A stretch of 64,000 nt of DNA from Rhodopseudomonas palustris JSC-3b (GCA_000504425.1 KI632513.1:2834213-2898212), one strand, 5' to 3'. Shown: positions 29,895 to 38,399, numbered from the stretch's first letter. Notes: generated by a model from the sequence alone, not told the origin. Made by a program: numbers and translations.

Positions 29895-30893
29895 CTACTC
29901 AGTGAGCACAATTTTGCCAATATGTTGACTGCTCTCCATCCGGCGATGGGCCTCGACCGCTTCGGCAAGCGGGAAAGTGCTGTCGATCACCGGCTTGATG
30001 CGGCCCTGCGCCAATAGCGGCAACACCTTGGCTTCGATCGCCGCCACCATGGCGGCCTTCTCGGCATTGGTGCGCGGGCGCAGCGTCGATCCGGTATGAT
30101 GCAGCCGCTTAGTCATCAGCTTGGCGAAATTGACGGTGGCCTTGATGCCGTCCAGCAGCGCGATCTGCACGATCCGCCCTTCGATCGCGGCGGCATTGTA
30201 GTTACGCTCGATGTACTCGCCGCCGACCATGTCGAGGATCAGCTCGACGCCGCGGCCCCCGGTGAATTCCTTAACGACCGTGACGAAATCTTCGGTCTTG
30301 TAGTTAATGGCGCGGTCGGCGCCGAGCTTGAGGCAAGCCTCGGCCTTTTCGGCCGAACCGACCGTGACCACCACGCGCGCGCCAAACGCTTTGGCAAGCT
30401 GGATCGCCATGGTGCCGATCCCGGACGAGCCGCCATGCACCAGCAGCGTTTCGCCGGCTTGCAGCGCGCCGCGCTCGAACACGTTGTGCCACACCGTCAT
30501 CAAGGTTTCCGGCGTTGCGCCGGCCTCGATCATCGAAAAGCCCGGCGGCACCGCCATCGCCTGCGCATCGGCCGCGATGCAATATTGCGCATAGCCGCCG
30601 CCAGCGACCAGCGACATCACCTGCGCGCCAACGGCATGACGGGTCACGCCCTCGCCGACCGCGACCACTTCACCGGCGATCTCCAGCCCCGGCAGATCGC
30701 TGGCGCCGGGCGGCGGCGGATAATGACCGGAGCGCTGTGCCACATCGGGACGGTTGACGCCGGCCGCCACCACTTTCACCAGGATTTCCCCAGGTCCGGG
30801 CTGCGGCACCGGACGCGTCTCCGGCTGCAACACCTCCGGTCCGCCGGGTCGGCTAATGCCGATCACGGACATTTGCGTGGGGATCGGTTCCAT
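29895..30893 (-). CDS. NAD(P)H quinone oxidoreductase (zinc-independent MDR family, PIG3-like)
   Basis: A 332-residue medium-chain reductase without zinc ligands. The N-terminal GroES-like fold is followed by an NADPH-binding Rossmann domain (LLVHGGSSGIGTMAIQLAKAFGARVVVTVGS). VIGISRPGGPEVLQPETRPVPQPGPGEILVKV and PGLEIAGEV are typical of TIGR02824-type quinone oxidoreductases. It probably reduces quinones or alpha,beta-unsaturated carbonyls. It is divergent from the DUF1192 gene. The intergenic sequence between the EAL gene and this one (29712-29894) shows no further gene. Confidence 0.93.
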   Translation of the reverse strand: MEPIPTQMSVIGISRPGGPEVLQPETRPVPQPGPGEILVKVVAAGVNRPDVAQRSGHYPPPPGASDLPGLEIAGEVVAVGEGVTRHAVGAQVMSLVAGGGYAQYCIAADAQAMAVPPGFSMIEAGATPETLMTVWHNVFERGALQAGETLLVHGGSSGIGTMAIQLAKAFGARVVVTVGSAEKAEACLKLGADRAINYKTEDFVTVVKEFTGGRGVELILDMVGGEYIERNYNAAAIEGRIVQIALLDGIKATVNFAKLMTKRLHHTGSTLRPRTNAEKAAMVAAIEAKVLPLLAQGRIKPVIDSTFPLAEAVEAHRRMESSQHIGKIVLTE

Positions 30894-30994
30894 GATTTGT
30901 CCTTGTAAAGCGAATGACGCAGGCGGGAATCCGGCTAGGATTAGACAGCCGTGGTCGCGCTGGCAACCAACGGGGTCAATGCGGGAACAAGCCG

Positions 30995-31192
30995 ATGGCG
31001 AGCGAACCTGACGACAAGCCGAAGAAGAAGCTCATTCATGAAATGGGACAGGATCTGTCGGCGCTCTCGGTCGAGGAACTAACCGAGCGCATCGCGCAGT
31101 TACAGGCTGAAATCGAGCGGCTGCAAACGGCGATGTCGATGAAGCGCGCCACCCGCGACGCCGCTGACCGGCTGTTCAAGACCGCGCGCTAG
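30995..31192 (+). CDS. DUF1192 family small protein
   Basis: A 65-residue protein, MASEPDDKPKKKLIHEMGQDL followed by a coiled-coil segment (LSVEELTERIAQLQAEIERLQTAM). It matches DUF1192, found across alphaproteobacteria, with unknown function. The start at 30995 is preferred to the longer reading at 30914. Its transcript ends at the strong hairpin at 31246-31271. Confidence 0.85.
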   Translation: MASEPDDKPKKKLIHEMGQDLSALSVEELTERIAQLQAEIERLQTAMSMKRATRDAADRLFKTAR

Positions 31193-31245
31193 TTACCGAT
31201 CACGACACCTTGATCAGCGTGCTTCCGCACTGCCGAAAAAGCTGT

Positions 31246-31271
31246 GCGCGCTTAGCAGCGCGCTATTTTTT
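31246..31271 (+). terminator. Rho-independent terminator of the DUF1192 transcript
   Basis: Perfect GCGCGCT-TAGC-AGCGCGC stem followed by TATTTTTT, about 55 bases after the DUF1192 stop. It closes that transcription unit and separates it from the small-RNA candidate. Confidence 0.85.
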
Positions 31272-31370
31272 GCCGGGAAATAACACCGCGTCGCGCTGCC
31301 CGAATGGCAAACCAAATCTAAACAAAAACCCTCATTTACGCGGCGTTAAGCTTTCCGGCCTATTACTCGA

Positions 31371-31468
31371 CTGTCCAAGTTTTGGACGCTGAGTGGCTCC
31401 TGTCCACTCTGCTTTGACGCCTCCCTGTTATCAACTTCAAAGCCGCCGGCAACGGCGGCTCTTTTTTG
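31371..31468 (+). ncRNA. Candidate trans-acting small RNA with anti-Shine-Dalgarno loops
   Basis: There is no gene between the DUF1192 terminator (31271) and rcdA, yet a second strong Rho-independent terminator occurs at 31441-31468 (GCCGCCG-GCAA-CGGCGGC followed by a run of T). Its transcript must therefore start in between. The ~100 bases before it fold into successive hairpins: GTCCAA-GTT-TTGGAC; GAGTGG-CTCCTGT-CCACTC; and a weaker TTTGA/TCAA stem with CGCCTCCCTGTTA in its loop. Two loops carry CUCCU and CCUCCC, complementary to ribosome-binding sites. A possible -10 TATTAC is at 31361-31366. The 5' end is an estimate. The design resembles known alphaproteobacterial sRNA families with anti-SD loops, but I cannot assign it to one. 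Confidence 0.65.
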
Positions 31469-31613
31469 GGCGTCACGATTTAGCCATCAAACCGACCTCG
31501 CATTAACCTTTGCGAAGGACGTAGCTGGACTCCGTTCCCGCCGCGCGCAATGATTTATTTATCATAAGCCGGCGCGCAGACGCTGGCGGCGTTAAGGGTT
31601 GCGTGAGGCGTTA

Positions 31614-32132
31614 ATGATGTCCGACCAATTGCAGGGCGAAGGTGCTCTCGTTCATTTCAGCGAGCATTTGACCAATTCAGCTGCCTTCGCCACGCTGTTC
31701 CGCGATGGCATGGACCTGGTTGAAGAAACCGCGGCCTATCTCGATGGCGCGGGGCGCGGCGAAGCCAAAGCGCTCGATCGCGGCGCCAGCCTCACTTACG
31801 CAACCGAAAGCATGCGCCTGACCACCCGGCTGATGCAGCTCGCCTCCTGGCTGCTGCTGCACCGCGCGGTCAAGGAAGGCGAGATGACGCTCAGCCAGGC
31901 CAACCGCGAAAAGACCAAGGTCAAGCTCAGCGCCGCGGATCCCGGCCCGGCCGATGCGCTGGAAAAGCTGCCGGAACAGCTCCAGGAGCTGATCGCGCGC
32001 TCGATGAACCTGCAGGAGAAGGTGCGGCGGCTGGACGGCACCATTCATGGCGCAGCCGCGATCGAACGGGCGCCGATCGGCAATCCGCTGGTGCCGCATC
32101 TCAACCGGCTGAAGGCGGCGTTCGAGCGCTGA
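31614..32132 (+). CDS. rcdA: RcdA-like regulator of CtrA degradation (DUF1465)
   Basis: A 172-residue, mainly helical protein of the DUF1465/RcdA family. In Caulobacter, RcdA helps deliver the master regulator CtrA to ClpXP at the G1-S transition. The conserved core is visible: FRDGMDLVEETAAYLDG, then YATESMRLTTRLMQLASWLLLHRAV, then LPEQLQELIARSMNLQEKVRRLDG. The start is ATG 31614 (or the adjacent ATG 31617), with GAGG a few bases upstream. A TTAACC half-site at about 31502 upstream could be a CtrA contact. The gene implies a CtrA/ClpXP cell-cycle circuit in this organism. Confidence 0.85.
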   Translation: MMSDQLQGEGALVHFSEHLTNSAAFATLFRDGMDLVEETAAYLDGAGRGEAKALDRGASLTYATESMRLTTRLMQLASWLLLHRAVKEGEMTLSQANREKTKVKLSAADPGPADALEKLPEQLQELIARSMNLQEKVRRLDGTIHGAAAIERAPIGNPLVPHLNRLKAAFER

Positions 32133-32143
32133 CCCGCGACCCC

Positions 32144-32169
32144 GGATGGCGCGGCTCGCGCGGCCATCC
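32144..32169 (+). terminator. Hairpin after rcdA
   Basis: GGATGGC / GCCATCC stem extended by GC-rich pairs, 11 bases after the rcdA stop, without a U-tract. Possible 3' stem-loop. The sequence from 32241 to 32375 shows no gene. Confidence 0.45.
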
Positions 32170-32210
32170 TGCTGCCTGCGGAAAATTCCATTTTAGAACA
32201 GCGACTTCAC

Positions 32211-32240
32211 GTCATGGCCGGGGCTTGTCCCGGCCGTTGG
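32211..32240. repeat. Intergenic GTCATGGCCGGG...CCCGGCC repeat, copy 1
   Basis: ATGGCCGGG-type inverted repeat between rcdA and rpmE. A better-preserved inverted copy lies at 37189-37220. This family is common in Rhodopseudomonas/Bradyrhizobium intergenic DNA. Confidence 0.6.
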
Positions 32241-32375
32241 CATTTTGGCGGGCGTCGCAAAGCACGAGCATAAAGAGCGGGCATGACGGTTGTTGGTGGC
32301 CGCGATGGCATGATGGCGGGCGCTACTGGTATTATGGAACCCCGCTCGAGCCCGCGCCAACCCGCCCCGAAACGC

Positions 32376-32406
32376 AAAAAACGCCCCGATCGGATCGATC
32401 GGGGCG
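32376..32406 (-). terminator. Rho-independent terminator of rpmE
   Basis: On the minus strand, a perfect 10-bp stem CGCCCCGATC / GATCGGGGCG with a 5-base loop is followed by TTTTTT. It lies 36 bases past the rpmE stop. Confidence 0.88.
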
Positions 32407-32441
32407 CGTTTTCGTCCGCCGGGCGTTGCCCGCGAATGAAC

Positions 32442-32663
32442 TTACTTGAGGAAGCCCGAGAACTTCTTCTGGAACCGCGACACGCGGCCACCACGGTCGA
32501 GCACCTGCTGCTGGCCGCCGGTCCAGGCCGGATGCGACTTCGGGTCGATGTCGAGGTTCATCTTGTCACCCTCCTTGCCCCAGGTGGAGCGGGTGACGTA
32601 TTCGGTGCCATCGGTCATGACCACCGTGATGTTGTGATAATCGGGATGAATTTCGGCTTTCAT
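32442..32663 (-). CDS. rpmE: 50S ribosomal protein L31 (cysteine-free form)
   Basis: A 73-residue ribosomal protein: [20 protein letters not shown], then [23 protein letters not shown]. No cysteine is present, so it is a zinc-independent version (no CxxC), as in many rhizobial L31 proteins. The long upstream reading frame to 32825 is not used; homology starts at 32663. The gene is monocistronic with its own terminator. Confidence 0.96.
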   Translation of the reverse strand: MKAEIHPDYHNITVVMTDGTEYVTRSTWGKEGDKMNLDIDPKSHPAWTGGQQQVLDRGGRVSRFQKKFSGFLK

Positions 32664-32830
32664 GACAAATCCTCGGGCGCTCTGGCGCCGGCCGGTCGAT
32701 TGGCTATTGGGGACGAATTCCGGGGCTCTATATCCCAGCCCCAGTGTCAAGACAAGATATCCTCCGGATTTGCCAGCGGACGCATCGCAGCCTATTGGAA
32801 ACACTCCAAAATGAAACAGCGGCACAGCCT

Positions 32831-34738
32831 ATGAGCGCGACTCCCAGCACCCCCGCTCCCCAGGGCGGCAGCATTGCCTTGACCCTTGAGGCGATCGCTG
32901 AAAGCGAGAAGGTGATGCACGCCGGGCGCCCGTCGCCCGAGGCGGAGTCGCTGCTCGACGACACCACCCCGGCCGCCGAGGAGAAGCCTGCCAAGCAAAG
33001 CCGGCTGCGGCCGCTGCTCGAGCTTGCGCCCTATGTCGATCGCTACCGCTGGCGCGCCTCGTTCGCCTTCATCGCCCTGACCGTTGCCGCCGCCACCACG
33101 CTGATGGTGCCGCTGGCGGTGCGCCGGCTGATTGATCTCGGCTTCGGTCACGAAGGGCTGGAGATGATCAACAGCTACTTCGCGATCATGGTGCTGATCG
33201 TGGCGGTGCTCGCGATCGCCAGTGCCGCGCGCTACTACCTGGTGATGACGATCGGCGAACGGATCGTCGCCGATCTGCGCCGCGACGTGTTCACCCATCT
33301 GACCTCGCTGTCGCCGTCGTTCTTCGATTCGGCACGCAGCGGCGAATTGGTGTCGCGGCTCACCGCCGACACCACCCAGATCAAATCGGCGGTCGGCGCC
33401 TCGGTCTCGATCGCGCTGCGCAACATGATGCTGTTCATCGGCGCTTCGACGATGATGGTGATCTCGAGCCCGCGGCTGTCGGCGTTCGTGCTGGCGGCGA
33501 TCCCGCTGATCGTGCTGCCGCTGGTGGCGTTCGGGCGCTGGGTGCGGCGGCTGTCGCGCAACGCCCAGGATACGCTGGCCGATGCCTCCGCCTATGCCGC
33601 CGAGCTGGTGTCGTCGATCCGCACCGTGCAGGCCTACACCAATGAGGGCCTCGCCAAGCAGCGTTTCGCGCGCGAGGTCGAGGAAGCCTATGAGGCGGCG
33701 CGCAGCTCCACCGGCGCACGCGCGGTGCTGACCGCGATCATCATCTTCATCGTGTTTTCCAGCGTGGTGGCGATCCTGTGGGTCGGCTCCCATGACGTGG
33801 TCGCCGGCGACATCAGTGCCGGCCGGCTCAGCCAGTTCGTGATGTATGCCGCGTTCGCGGCCGCTGGCCTCGGCCAGCTCAGCGAAGTGTGGGGCGAGGT
33901 CGCCGGTGCCTCCGGCGCCGCGGAACGGCTGTTCGAGATCCTGCGCGTCAAGCCGGAGATCGCCGCGCCTACCAAGCCGCAGAACCTGCCGGTGCCGGCG
34001 CGCGGCGACGTCGCGCTCGACAAGGTCAGCTTCGCCTATCCGATGCGGCCGCAGTCGCTGGCGCTCAACAACGTCTCGCTGTCGGTCAAGGCCGGCGAGA
34101 AGGTCGCGATCGTCGGCCCGTCCGGCGCCGGCAAGAGCACGCTGTTCCACCTGCTGCTGCGCTTCTACGACCCGGCCTCCGGCACGATCTCGTTCGACGG
34201 CACCGCCATCAACACCGTCGATCCGCAGCGGCTACGCGAACGGATCGCGCTGGTGCCGCAGGATTCGGTGGTGTTCGCCGCCTCGGCCATGGAGAACATC
34301 CGGTTCGGACGGCCCGACGCCACCGACGCCGAGGTGCAGCGCGCCGCCGAACAGGCCCACGCCATGGAGTTCATCCGGCAATTGCCGCAGGGCTTTGACA
34401 CCCAGCTCGGCGAGCGCGGCGTGACGCTGTCCGGCGGCCAGCGCCAGCGCATCGCGATCGCCCGCGCCATCCTGCGCGACGCGCCGCTGCTGCTGCTCGA
34501 CGAGGCCACCTCCTCGCTCGACGCCGAAAGCGAGACGTTGGTGCAGACCGCGCTGGAAGAACTGATGCGGCACCGCACCACGCTGGTGATCGCCCATCGG
34601 CTCGCCACCGTGCTGTCCTGCGACCGCATCCTGGTGATGGAGCAGGGCCGGATCGTCGAACAGGGCACCCACGCTTCGCTGGTGGCGTCCGGCGGGCTGT
34701 ATTCGCGCCTCGCCCGCCTGCAATTCGAGGCGGCCTAA
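32831..34738 (+). CDS. ABC exporter, fused membrane and ATPase domains (MsbA/lipid-type)
   Basis: A 635-residue half-transporter. An N-terminal soluble tail (about 70 residues, Pro/Glu-rich) precedes six membrane segments (about 70-345). A nucleotide-binding domain follows, with Walker A GPSGAGKST, signature LSGGQRQRIAIARA, Walker B LLLLDEATSSLD and the H-loop in LVIAHRLAT. It probably works as a homodimer and exports lipids or drugs; the substrate is unassigned. The start at 32831 is preferred because the upstream in-frame extension overlaps the divergent rpmE promoter region. It ends overlapping the GNAT gene by 4 bases, convergently. Confidence 0.93.
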   Translation: MSATPSTPAPQGGSIALTLEAIAESEKVMHAGRPSPEAESLLDDTTPAAEEKPAKQSRLRPLLELAPYVDRYRWRASFAFIALTVAAATTLMVPLAVRRLIDLGFGHEGLEMINSYFAIMVLIVAVLAIASAARYYLVMTIGERIVADLRRDVFTHLTSLSPSFFDSARSGELVSRLTADTTQIKSAVGASVSIALRNMMLFIGASTMMVISSPRLSAFVLAAIPLIVLPLVAFGRWVRRLSRNAQDTLADASAYAAELVSSIRTVQAYTNEGLAKQRFAREVEEAYEAARSSTGARAVLTAIIIFIVFSSVVAILWVGSHDVVAGDISAGRLSQFVMYAAFAAAGLGQLSEVWGEVAGASGAAERLFEILRVKPEIAAPTKPQNLPVPARGDVALDKVSFAYPMRPQSLALNNVSLSVKAGEKVAIVGPSGAGKSTLFHLLLRFYDPASGTISFDGTAINTVDPQRLRERIALVPQDSVVFAASAMENIRFGRPDATDAEVQRAAEQAHAMEFIRQLPQGFDTQLGERGVTLSGGQRQRIAIARAILRDAPLLLLDEATSSLDAESETLVQTALEELMRHRTTLVIAHRLATVLSCDRILVMEQGRIVEQGTHASLVASGGLYSRLARLQFEAA

Positions 34739-35211
34739 CTCCCCTCGACCGAGGCGGCCGGAGCGTCCGGCCGCCACAGCAGGTTCAGGATCAGCCGGCC
34801 CGAGGCATTGAACTCCTCGCCGGTCTGCGCAAAGCCGTTGCGCTGATAAAAGCGGATCGCGCGGTGATTGTCGGCATTGACCTTGAGCGCCACGCCCTGC
34901 GGTGACCGGCGCTTGGCCTCATCGACCAGCGCGGCGGCGAGGCCCGAGCCCCATTCCGCCGGCGCCACCACCAGCTGGTCGAGATAGCCGCTGCCATCGA
35001 TGGTGACGAAGCCGAGCAACGCCTCGCCGCGGACCGCAACGATGATCGCGGCATTCGGCACCAGCTCGCTGCGCCAGCGCTCACGCCACCAATCGAGCCG
35101 TGCCGTAAAATTGATCGACGGATACGCAAGCTGCCAGGTGTCGTGCCACAGCGCGATCGCGGCCTGTTCGTCGGCGGCGTCATAGGGGCGGAGCGTGAAG
35201 GCGGCGCTCAT
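34735..35211 (-). CDS. GNAT-family N-acetyltransferase
   Basis: A 158-residue acetyltransferase-like protein. The acetyl-CoA motif region is YLDQLVVAPAEWGSGLAAALVDEAKRR, with the Q/RxxGxG/A pattern degenerate (WGSGLA). NADNHRAIRFYQRNGF is a standard GNAT motif B. The acceptor substrate is unknown. Its stop overlaps the stop of the convergent ABC gene within CTAA, so the two mRNAs overlap at their 3' ends. Confidence 0.85.
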   Translation of the reverse strand: MSAAFTLRPYDAADEQAAIALWHDTWQLAYPSINFTARLDWWRERWRSELVPNAAIIVAVRGEALLGFVTIDGSGYLDQLVVAPAEWGSGLAAALVDEAKRRSPQGVALKVNADNHRAIRFYQRNGFAQTGEEFNASGRLILNLLWRPDAPAASVEGS

Positions 35212-35295
35212 CTGGTGTCCTTGATTCCCACTGTCACAATCGACCGCTTATCACACAGCGCGCATCGCCCGCCCAGCGCGCTGAAACCACCTGCG

Positions 35296-35321
35296 GGAAC
35301 CAGACGTATCTCGCTGTCGTT
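35296..35321 (+). promoter_or_regulatory. EcfG-type general stress promoter (GGAAC-N17-CGTT)
   Basis: GGAAC (35296-35300), exactly 17 bases, then CGTT (35318-35321). This fits the established EcfG consensus of the PhyR-NepR-EcfG stress system. The start codon of the next gene lies 21 bases downstream, giving a short leader. Confidence 0.72.
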
Positions 35322-35342
35322 GAGAAGCGTGGGCGGTGACCA

Positions 35343-36143
35343 ATGACATATCTCGCAGCTTTGCTGCTGATCGCGGCGGCGCTGTGTGCGCTGATGGCGG
35401 GCGCCTGGGTGGTGCAGCAGCGCACCGGCAATTCTGGCTGGGTCGATACCATCTGGACCTTTTCGGTCGGCACGGTCGGCGCGGCGGCTGCCCTGTGGCC
35501 GCTCGCCGATGACGCCCCCCACGCCCGGCAAGGACTGGTGGCGGCGTTGGCCCTGACCTGGGCACTACGGCTCGGCATGCACATCGCCCAGCGCAGCAAG
35601 AGCGCTGGCGATGATCCGCGCTATGCCGCCTATGCGCAGCAATGGGGCGATGACGCGCCGCGGCGCATGTTCATCTTCCTGCAGCAGCAGGCGCTCGGCA
35701 GCATTCCGCTGGTGTTTGCGATCTTTGTCGCCGCGCAGTTTCCGTCCGCAGAGCTGCGCTGGCAGGATGCGCTCGGTCTGGCGATTCTGGCGATCGGCAT
35801 CGCCGGCGAGGCGATTGCGGATCGGCAATTGCGCAGCTTCCGCAGCGATCCGGCCAATCGCGGCCAGGTGTACGATAGCGGGCTGTGGCGCTGGTCGCGG
35901 CACCCGAACTACTTCTTTGAATGGCTGGGCTGGCTGGCCTATCCCGTGATCGCGCTGTCGCTCAGCTATCCGTGGGGATGGGCGGCGCTGCTGGCGCCGC
36001 TGTTCATGTATTGGATTTTGGTGCACGTCACCGGCGTGCCGCCGCTGGAACAGCAGATGCTGCGCTCGCGCGGCGAGCGCTACCGCGCCTATCAGGCCCG
36101 CACCAGCGTGTTCTTCCCCTGGCCGCCGAGGTCTGACGCATGA
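35343..36143 (+). CDS. DUF1295 family membrane protein (steroid 5-alpha-reductase-like)
   Basis: A 266-residue integral membrane protein with six or so hydrophobic segments. RQLRSFRSDPANRGQVYDSGLWRWSRHPNYFFEW is the DUF1295 hallmark, resembling the C-terminal SAM/NADPH-dependent reductase and isoprenylcysteine-methyltransferase fold. Proteins of this family often sit next to CFA-type methyltransferases and may act on modified fatty acids or sterol-like lipids. The stop overlaps the start of the next gene as ATGA, so the two are translationally coupled. It is preceded by an EcfG-type promoter. Confidence 0.88.
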   Translation: MTYLAALLLIAAALCALMAGAWVVQQRTGNSGWVDTIWTFSVGTVGAAAALWPLADDAPHARQGLVAALALTWALRLGMHIAQRSKSAGDDPRYAAYAQQWGDDAPRRMFIFLQQQALGSIPLVFAIFVAAQFPSAELRWQDALGLAILAIGIAGEAIADRQLRSFRSDPANRGQVYDSGLWRWSRHPNYFFEWLGWLAYPVIALSLSYPWGWAALLAPLFMYWILVHVTGVPPLEQQMLRSRGERYRAYQARTSVFFPWPPRSDA

Positions 36144-37165
36144 GCGCGCTTGCCCGTCTGATTGCCACCGCCGAACGGCTGCCGCTGCCTGACGTTGTGA
36201 TCCGCGCCGGCATCAAGCAACTGTGCGCACGCACCGCCCAGCGCTGGACCAGCGGCGATGCCGCTTCCGACGCCGCGTTCGCCGAGGCGATGGCGGCGCG
36301 CGCCATAGCCGAACACACCGACGCCGCCAACGCCCAGCATTATGAGGTGCCGGCGGCGTTCTTCGCGCTGGTGCTGGGCCCGAACCGCAAATACTCGTCC
36401 TGCTATTACAACGAGCCGACATCAACGCTGCAGGAAGCGGAAGAAGAAGCGCTGCGCCAGACCGTGGAGCACGCCGGCCTCACCGATGGTCACAGCATCC
36501 TGGAACTTGGCTGCGGCTGGGGCTCGCTGTCGCTGTGGATGGCGCGGCAGTTTCCGAATTCGGCCATCGTCGCAGTGTCGAATTCGCAGTCGCAGCGCCG
36601 CTATATCGAAGGTGAAGCCGCGGCGCGCGGGCTCACCAACCTCACCGTGATCACCAGCGACATGAATGCGTTTAAGCCGACCCGGCGCTTTGACCGGATC
36701 GTGTCGGTGGAAATGTTCGAGCACATGATGAACTGGCGCGAGCTGATGCTACGGATGCGTGGCTGGCTGACGCCGGAAGGCCGGTTCTTCATGCATGTGT
36801 TCGCGCATCGCGCCGGCTGCTATCTGTTCGATCGCGCCGACCAGGAAGACTGGATCGCGCAGCATTTCTTCACCGGCGGGGTGATGCCGAGCCATCATCT
36901 GATCCGGCAATATGCCGATCTGTTCACGGTGGAGAAGGAATGGCGCTGGAGCGGCGTGCACTACCAACGCACGGCGCAGGACTGGCTGCGGCAATTCGAT
37001 CTGCACCGCGACTCGATCGGACGGGTGCTGCGTCCGGTCTATGGTCGCGACACCGCGCTGTGGATGCGGCGCTGGCGCTGGTTCTTTCTGGCGACCGAAG
37101 GGCTGTTCGGCTTTGCGGGTGGCGAGGAATGGGGCGTCAGCCATTATCTGCTGACGCCGAGCTGA
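36140..37165 (+). CDS. SAM-dependent methyltransferase, cyclopropane-fatty-acid-synthase type
   Basis: A 341-residue CFA-family methyltransferase. The Ala/Arg-rich N-terminal part (about 60 residues) is followed by CYYNEPTSTLQEAEEEAL, then the SAM-binding motif ILELGCGWGSLSLWMA. VSVEMFEHMMNW and HVFAHRAGCYLFDR follow, then MPSHHLIRQYADLFTVEKEWRWSGVHY. It probably methylates unsaturated acyl chains to cyclopropane or branched products in the membrane. Coupling with the DUF1295 gene by ATGA suggests joint action. Whether the product is cyclopropane, methylated or furan-type is not decided by the sequence. Confidence 0.9.
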   Translation: MSALARLIATAERLPLPDVVIRAGIKQLCARTAQRWTSGDAASDAAFAEAMAARAIAEHTDAANAQHYEVPAAFFALVLGPNRKYSSCYYNEPTSTLQEAEEEALRQTVEHAGLTDGHSILELGCGWGSLSLWMARQFPNSAIVAVSNSQSQRRYIEGEAAARGLTNLTVITSDMNAFKPTRRFDRIVSVEMFEHMMNWRELMLRMRGWLTPEGRFFMHVFAHRAGCYLFDRADQEDWIAQHFFTGGVMPSHHLIRQYADLFTVEKEWRWSGVHYQRTAQDWLRQFDLHRDSIGRVLRPVYGRDTALWMRRWRWFFLATEGLFGFAGGEEWGVSHYLLTPS

Positions 37166-37188
37166 GCCGGCGCTGATCGAAGACAAGA

Positions 37189-37220
37189 CGTGGATGGCCG
37201 GGACGTTGCCCGGCCATGAC
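37189..37220. repeat. Intergenic ATGGCCGGG...CCCGGCCAT repeat, copy 2
   Basis: Perfect 9-bp inverted repeat (ATGGCCGGG / CCCGGCCAT) with a 6-base loop, between two convergent genes. It may double as a bidirectional terminator. Confidence 0.65.
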
Positions 37221-37223
37221 GTA

Positions 37224-38399
37224 TCACTCCGCCGCGGGTAGCGGCCGCTGCAACGGAAACAAATCGGCGGTGCTGGCGCGCGGCTCCTGTGCCGCGAGCG
37301 GCGGCGCGTCGCTAAAATCCAGTTCTTCGATGCGGCCGGCGCGGCGCTCGATCTTGTCCGCGGTGATCAATATCTGGCGGACATCGTCATTGACCTGGCC
37401 GAAATGGGTTTGCAGCTTGGCGACACGCTCGCGTAGCCGGCCGAGATCGTCATTGAGCGCCAGCACCTCAGTGCGAATCTGATCGGCGGCATCGCGCATC
37501 TGCGCGTCTTTCAAGATCTGCTGCATCACCTGGATCGCCAGCATCAAGAGCGACGGCGACACCAGCACCACCCGGGCGCGATAGGCCTTCTGCACCACGT
37601 CGTCAAAACCGTCGTGGATTTCCGCATAGACCGATTCCGAGGGCACGAACATCAAGGCGGTGTCCTGGGTCTCGCCCGGGATCAGATATTTGCCGGCGAT
37701 ATCGGCGACATGGCGCAGCACATCGCCGCGCAGCCGCTGCGCCGCCGCGCGCCGCTCCTGCTCGTTGCGCGCCTGATGCAGCGCGGTGATCGCCTCCAGC
37801 GGAAATTTGGCGTCGATGCACAGCGGCCGCTGATCGGGCAGAAACACCACGCAGTCCGGTCGCTTGCCGGTCGACAGCGTGTATTGGAACGCGTAGCCGC
37901 CCTTCGGCAGCCCGTCCTGCACGATCGCCTCCATGCGCGCCTGGCCGAACGCGCCGCGCGCCTGCTTGTTGCCGAGCACATCGCGCAGCGTGGTCACCTG
38001 CGCGGTGAGATCGCTGAGGCTGCGATTGGCGTGATCGATGATGCCGAGCCGCTCATGCAGCGCGTGCAGGCTTTCCATGGTGTGGCGCGCCGACTGCGCC
38101 ATCGATTGGCCAACGCGGTGCGTCACCGAATCGAGCCGTTCGCCGACCGCCCGTGCCATCTCGGCCTGGCGCCCGGCCAGCGCCTGCCCCATCGCCGCGA
38201 TCCGGCCATTGGCCTCGTGCTGGGCGCGCATCAATTGTTCGAGCCGGTAATCGACCTCGCTGGCGCGGCGCGGACCGGCGCCGCGCGCCACCACCACCAC
38301 GATCACCGCCAAGAGCAGCAGCGTCAGCGCGGCAAAGCCGGTCGCGGCCATCGCCACCGTGACCGCCACATCGCCAACGATGAACAGAATGTCGTGCAT
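37224..38399 (-). CDS. rmuC: DNA recombination protein RmuC homologue
   Basis: A 391-residue protein. An N-terminal membrane segment (about residues 12-40) is followed by a coiled coil and then the RmuC domain (about 135-345). GNKQARGAFGQARMEAIV, PDCVVFLPDQRPLCIDAKFPLEAI and YLIPGETQDTALMFVPSESVYAEI are family signatures. The predicted nuclease-like core limits inversions and rearrangements at short repeats in E. coli. The role here is inferred from family. It is divergent from def, with an inverted repeat between them. Confidence 0.92.
   Translation of the reverse strand: MHDILFIVGDVAVTVAMAATGFAALTLLLLAVIVVVVARGAGPRRASEVDYRLEQLMRAQHEANGRIAAMGQALAGRQAEMARAVGERLDSVTHRVGQSMAQSARHTMESLHALHERLGIIDHANRSLSDLTAQVTTLRDVLGNKQARGAFGQARMEAIVQDGLPKGGYAFQYTLSTGKRPDCVVFLPDQRPLCIDAKFPLEAITALHQARNEQERRAAAQRLRGDVLRHVADIAGKYLIPGETQDTALMFVPSESVYAEIHDGFDDVVQKAYRARVVLVSPSLLMLAIQVMQQILKDAQMRDAADQIRTEVLALNDDLGRLRERVAKLQTHFGQVNDDVRQILITADKIERRAGRIEELDFSDAPPLAAQEPRASTADLFPLQRPLPAAE

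Noticed and set aside
31501..31614. Full CtrA site upstream of rcdA
   Set aside because: Only a TTAACC half-site (and a distant TTAA pair with the wrong spacing) is present, so it was noted but not annotated.
32792..34150. Minus-strand ORF of 452 codons
   Set aside because: Antisense to the ABC exporter gene, whose Walker and signature motifs prove the coding strand.
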